Source: Hydrogenophaga sp. BPS33
Lineage (GTDB): Bacteria > Pseudomonadota > Gammaproteobacteria > Burkholderiales > Burkholderiaceae_C
Reading direction: 5' to 3'
NCBI RefSeq assembly: GCF_009859475.1
Contig: NZ_CP044549.1
Location: 4,650,001-4,714,000 of the forward strand
DNA length: 64,000 nucleotides
Numbering within the stretch: position 1 is the first letter of the stretch; each line of letters starts with the position of its first letter. The position numbers were made by a program, and so were the translations under genes. The notes below the pieces were generated by a model. The model was not told the origin of the DNA and did no database searches. It saw only the letters and a list, made by a program, of their open reading frames with translations. Positions 63,133 to 64,000 of the stretch are shown here, piece by piece.

Positions 63133-64000
<868 letters not shown>

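Overview
The window is GC-rich, densely packed bacterial chromosome from a betaproteobacterium. It is most likely a member of the Comamonadaceae close to Hydrogenophaga; that placement is inferred from the style of the proteins (Bug-type binding proteins, the rpsP-rimM-trmD-rplS block, a CobD/CbiB-like protein beside rsgA) and no database was searched. I see no rRNA, tRNA, insertion sequence, phage or CRISPR array. The genes at both edges are cut by the window.

Layout. 1-3.6 kb: a di-iron protein/RidA/esterase operon, a small VOC gene and a stress-type SDR. 3.6-11.4 kb, all on the minus strand: MarR regulator and Bcr/CflA exporter, ankyrin protein, Hsp70-like protein, a ybhP-clsB-ybhN membrane-lipid operon, a DUF6496 protein and a Gly/Tyr/Gln-rich low-complexity protein. 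11.5-20.9 kb: an eight-gene minus-strand catabolic operon (two MaoC hydratases, acyl-CoA ligase, SDR, Bug binding protein, aldehyde dehydrogenase, IlvD/Edd dehydratase, FAH-fold hydratase) facing a divergent IclR regulator. 21.3-27.3 kb: a complete tripartite RND efflux operon. 27.4-29.3 kb: a DEAD-box RNA helicase, followed by a repeat-bearing intergenic region.

29.9-37.3 kb: a LacI regulator divergent from a polar-amino-acid-type ABC importer, a VOC protein, a RuBisCO-like protein and a DUF1537 acid-sugar kinase. This looks like a self-contained uptake and catabolic unit for a carbohydrate acid. It resembles RuBisCO-like/DUF1537 apionate pathways but lacks their other known enzymes. 37.3-47.3 kb is mostly housekeeping: phosphate transporter, oligoribonuclease, M48 protease, pterin dehydratase, RsgA, CobD-like protein, Nudix CoA hydrolase, the rpsP-rimM-trmD-rplS block, an acetyltransferase and a TM2 protein.

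47.3-59.9 kb is a zinc-homeostasis island organised around a Fur/Zur-type regulator. To the left, and translationally coupled to zur, lie an ATPase, an FtsX/MacB-type permease, a four-cysteine secreted protein and a DUF3299 protein. To the right, behind twin GCAAC/GTTGC-type dyads, lies a seven-gene operon: an AztABC/ZnuABC-type zinc importer, a TonB-dependent receptor, and an ABC ATPase with two DUF3526 permeases. 60-64 kb: an EamA exporter, a fasciclin-domain protein, MsrA, and a LysR regulator divergent from glutaryl-CoA dehydrogenase.

The two most promising undescribed systems are the RuBisCO-like/DUF1537/ABC-importer cluster and the zinc island with its TonB-receptor/DUF3526 ABC module.
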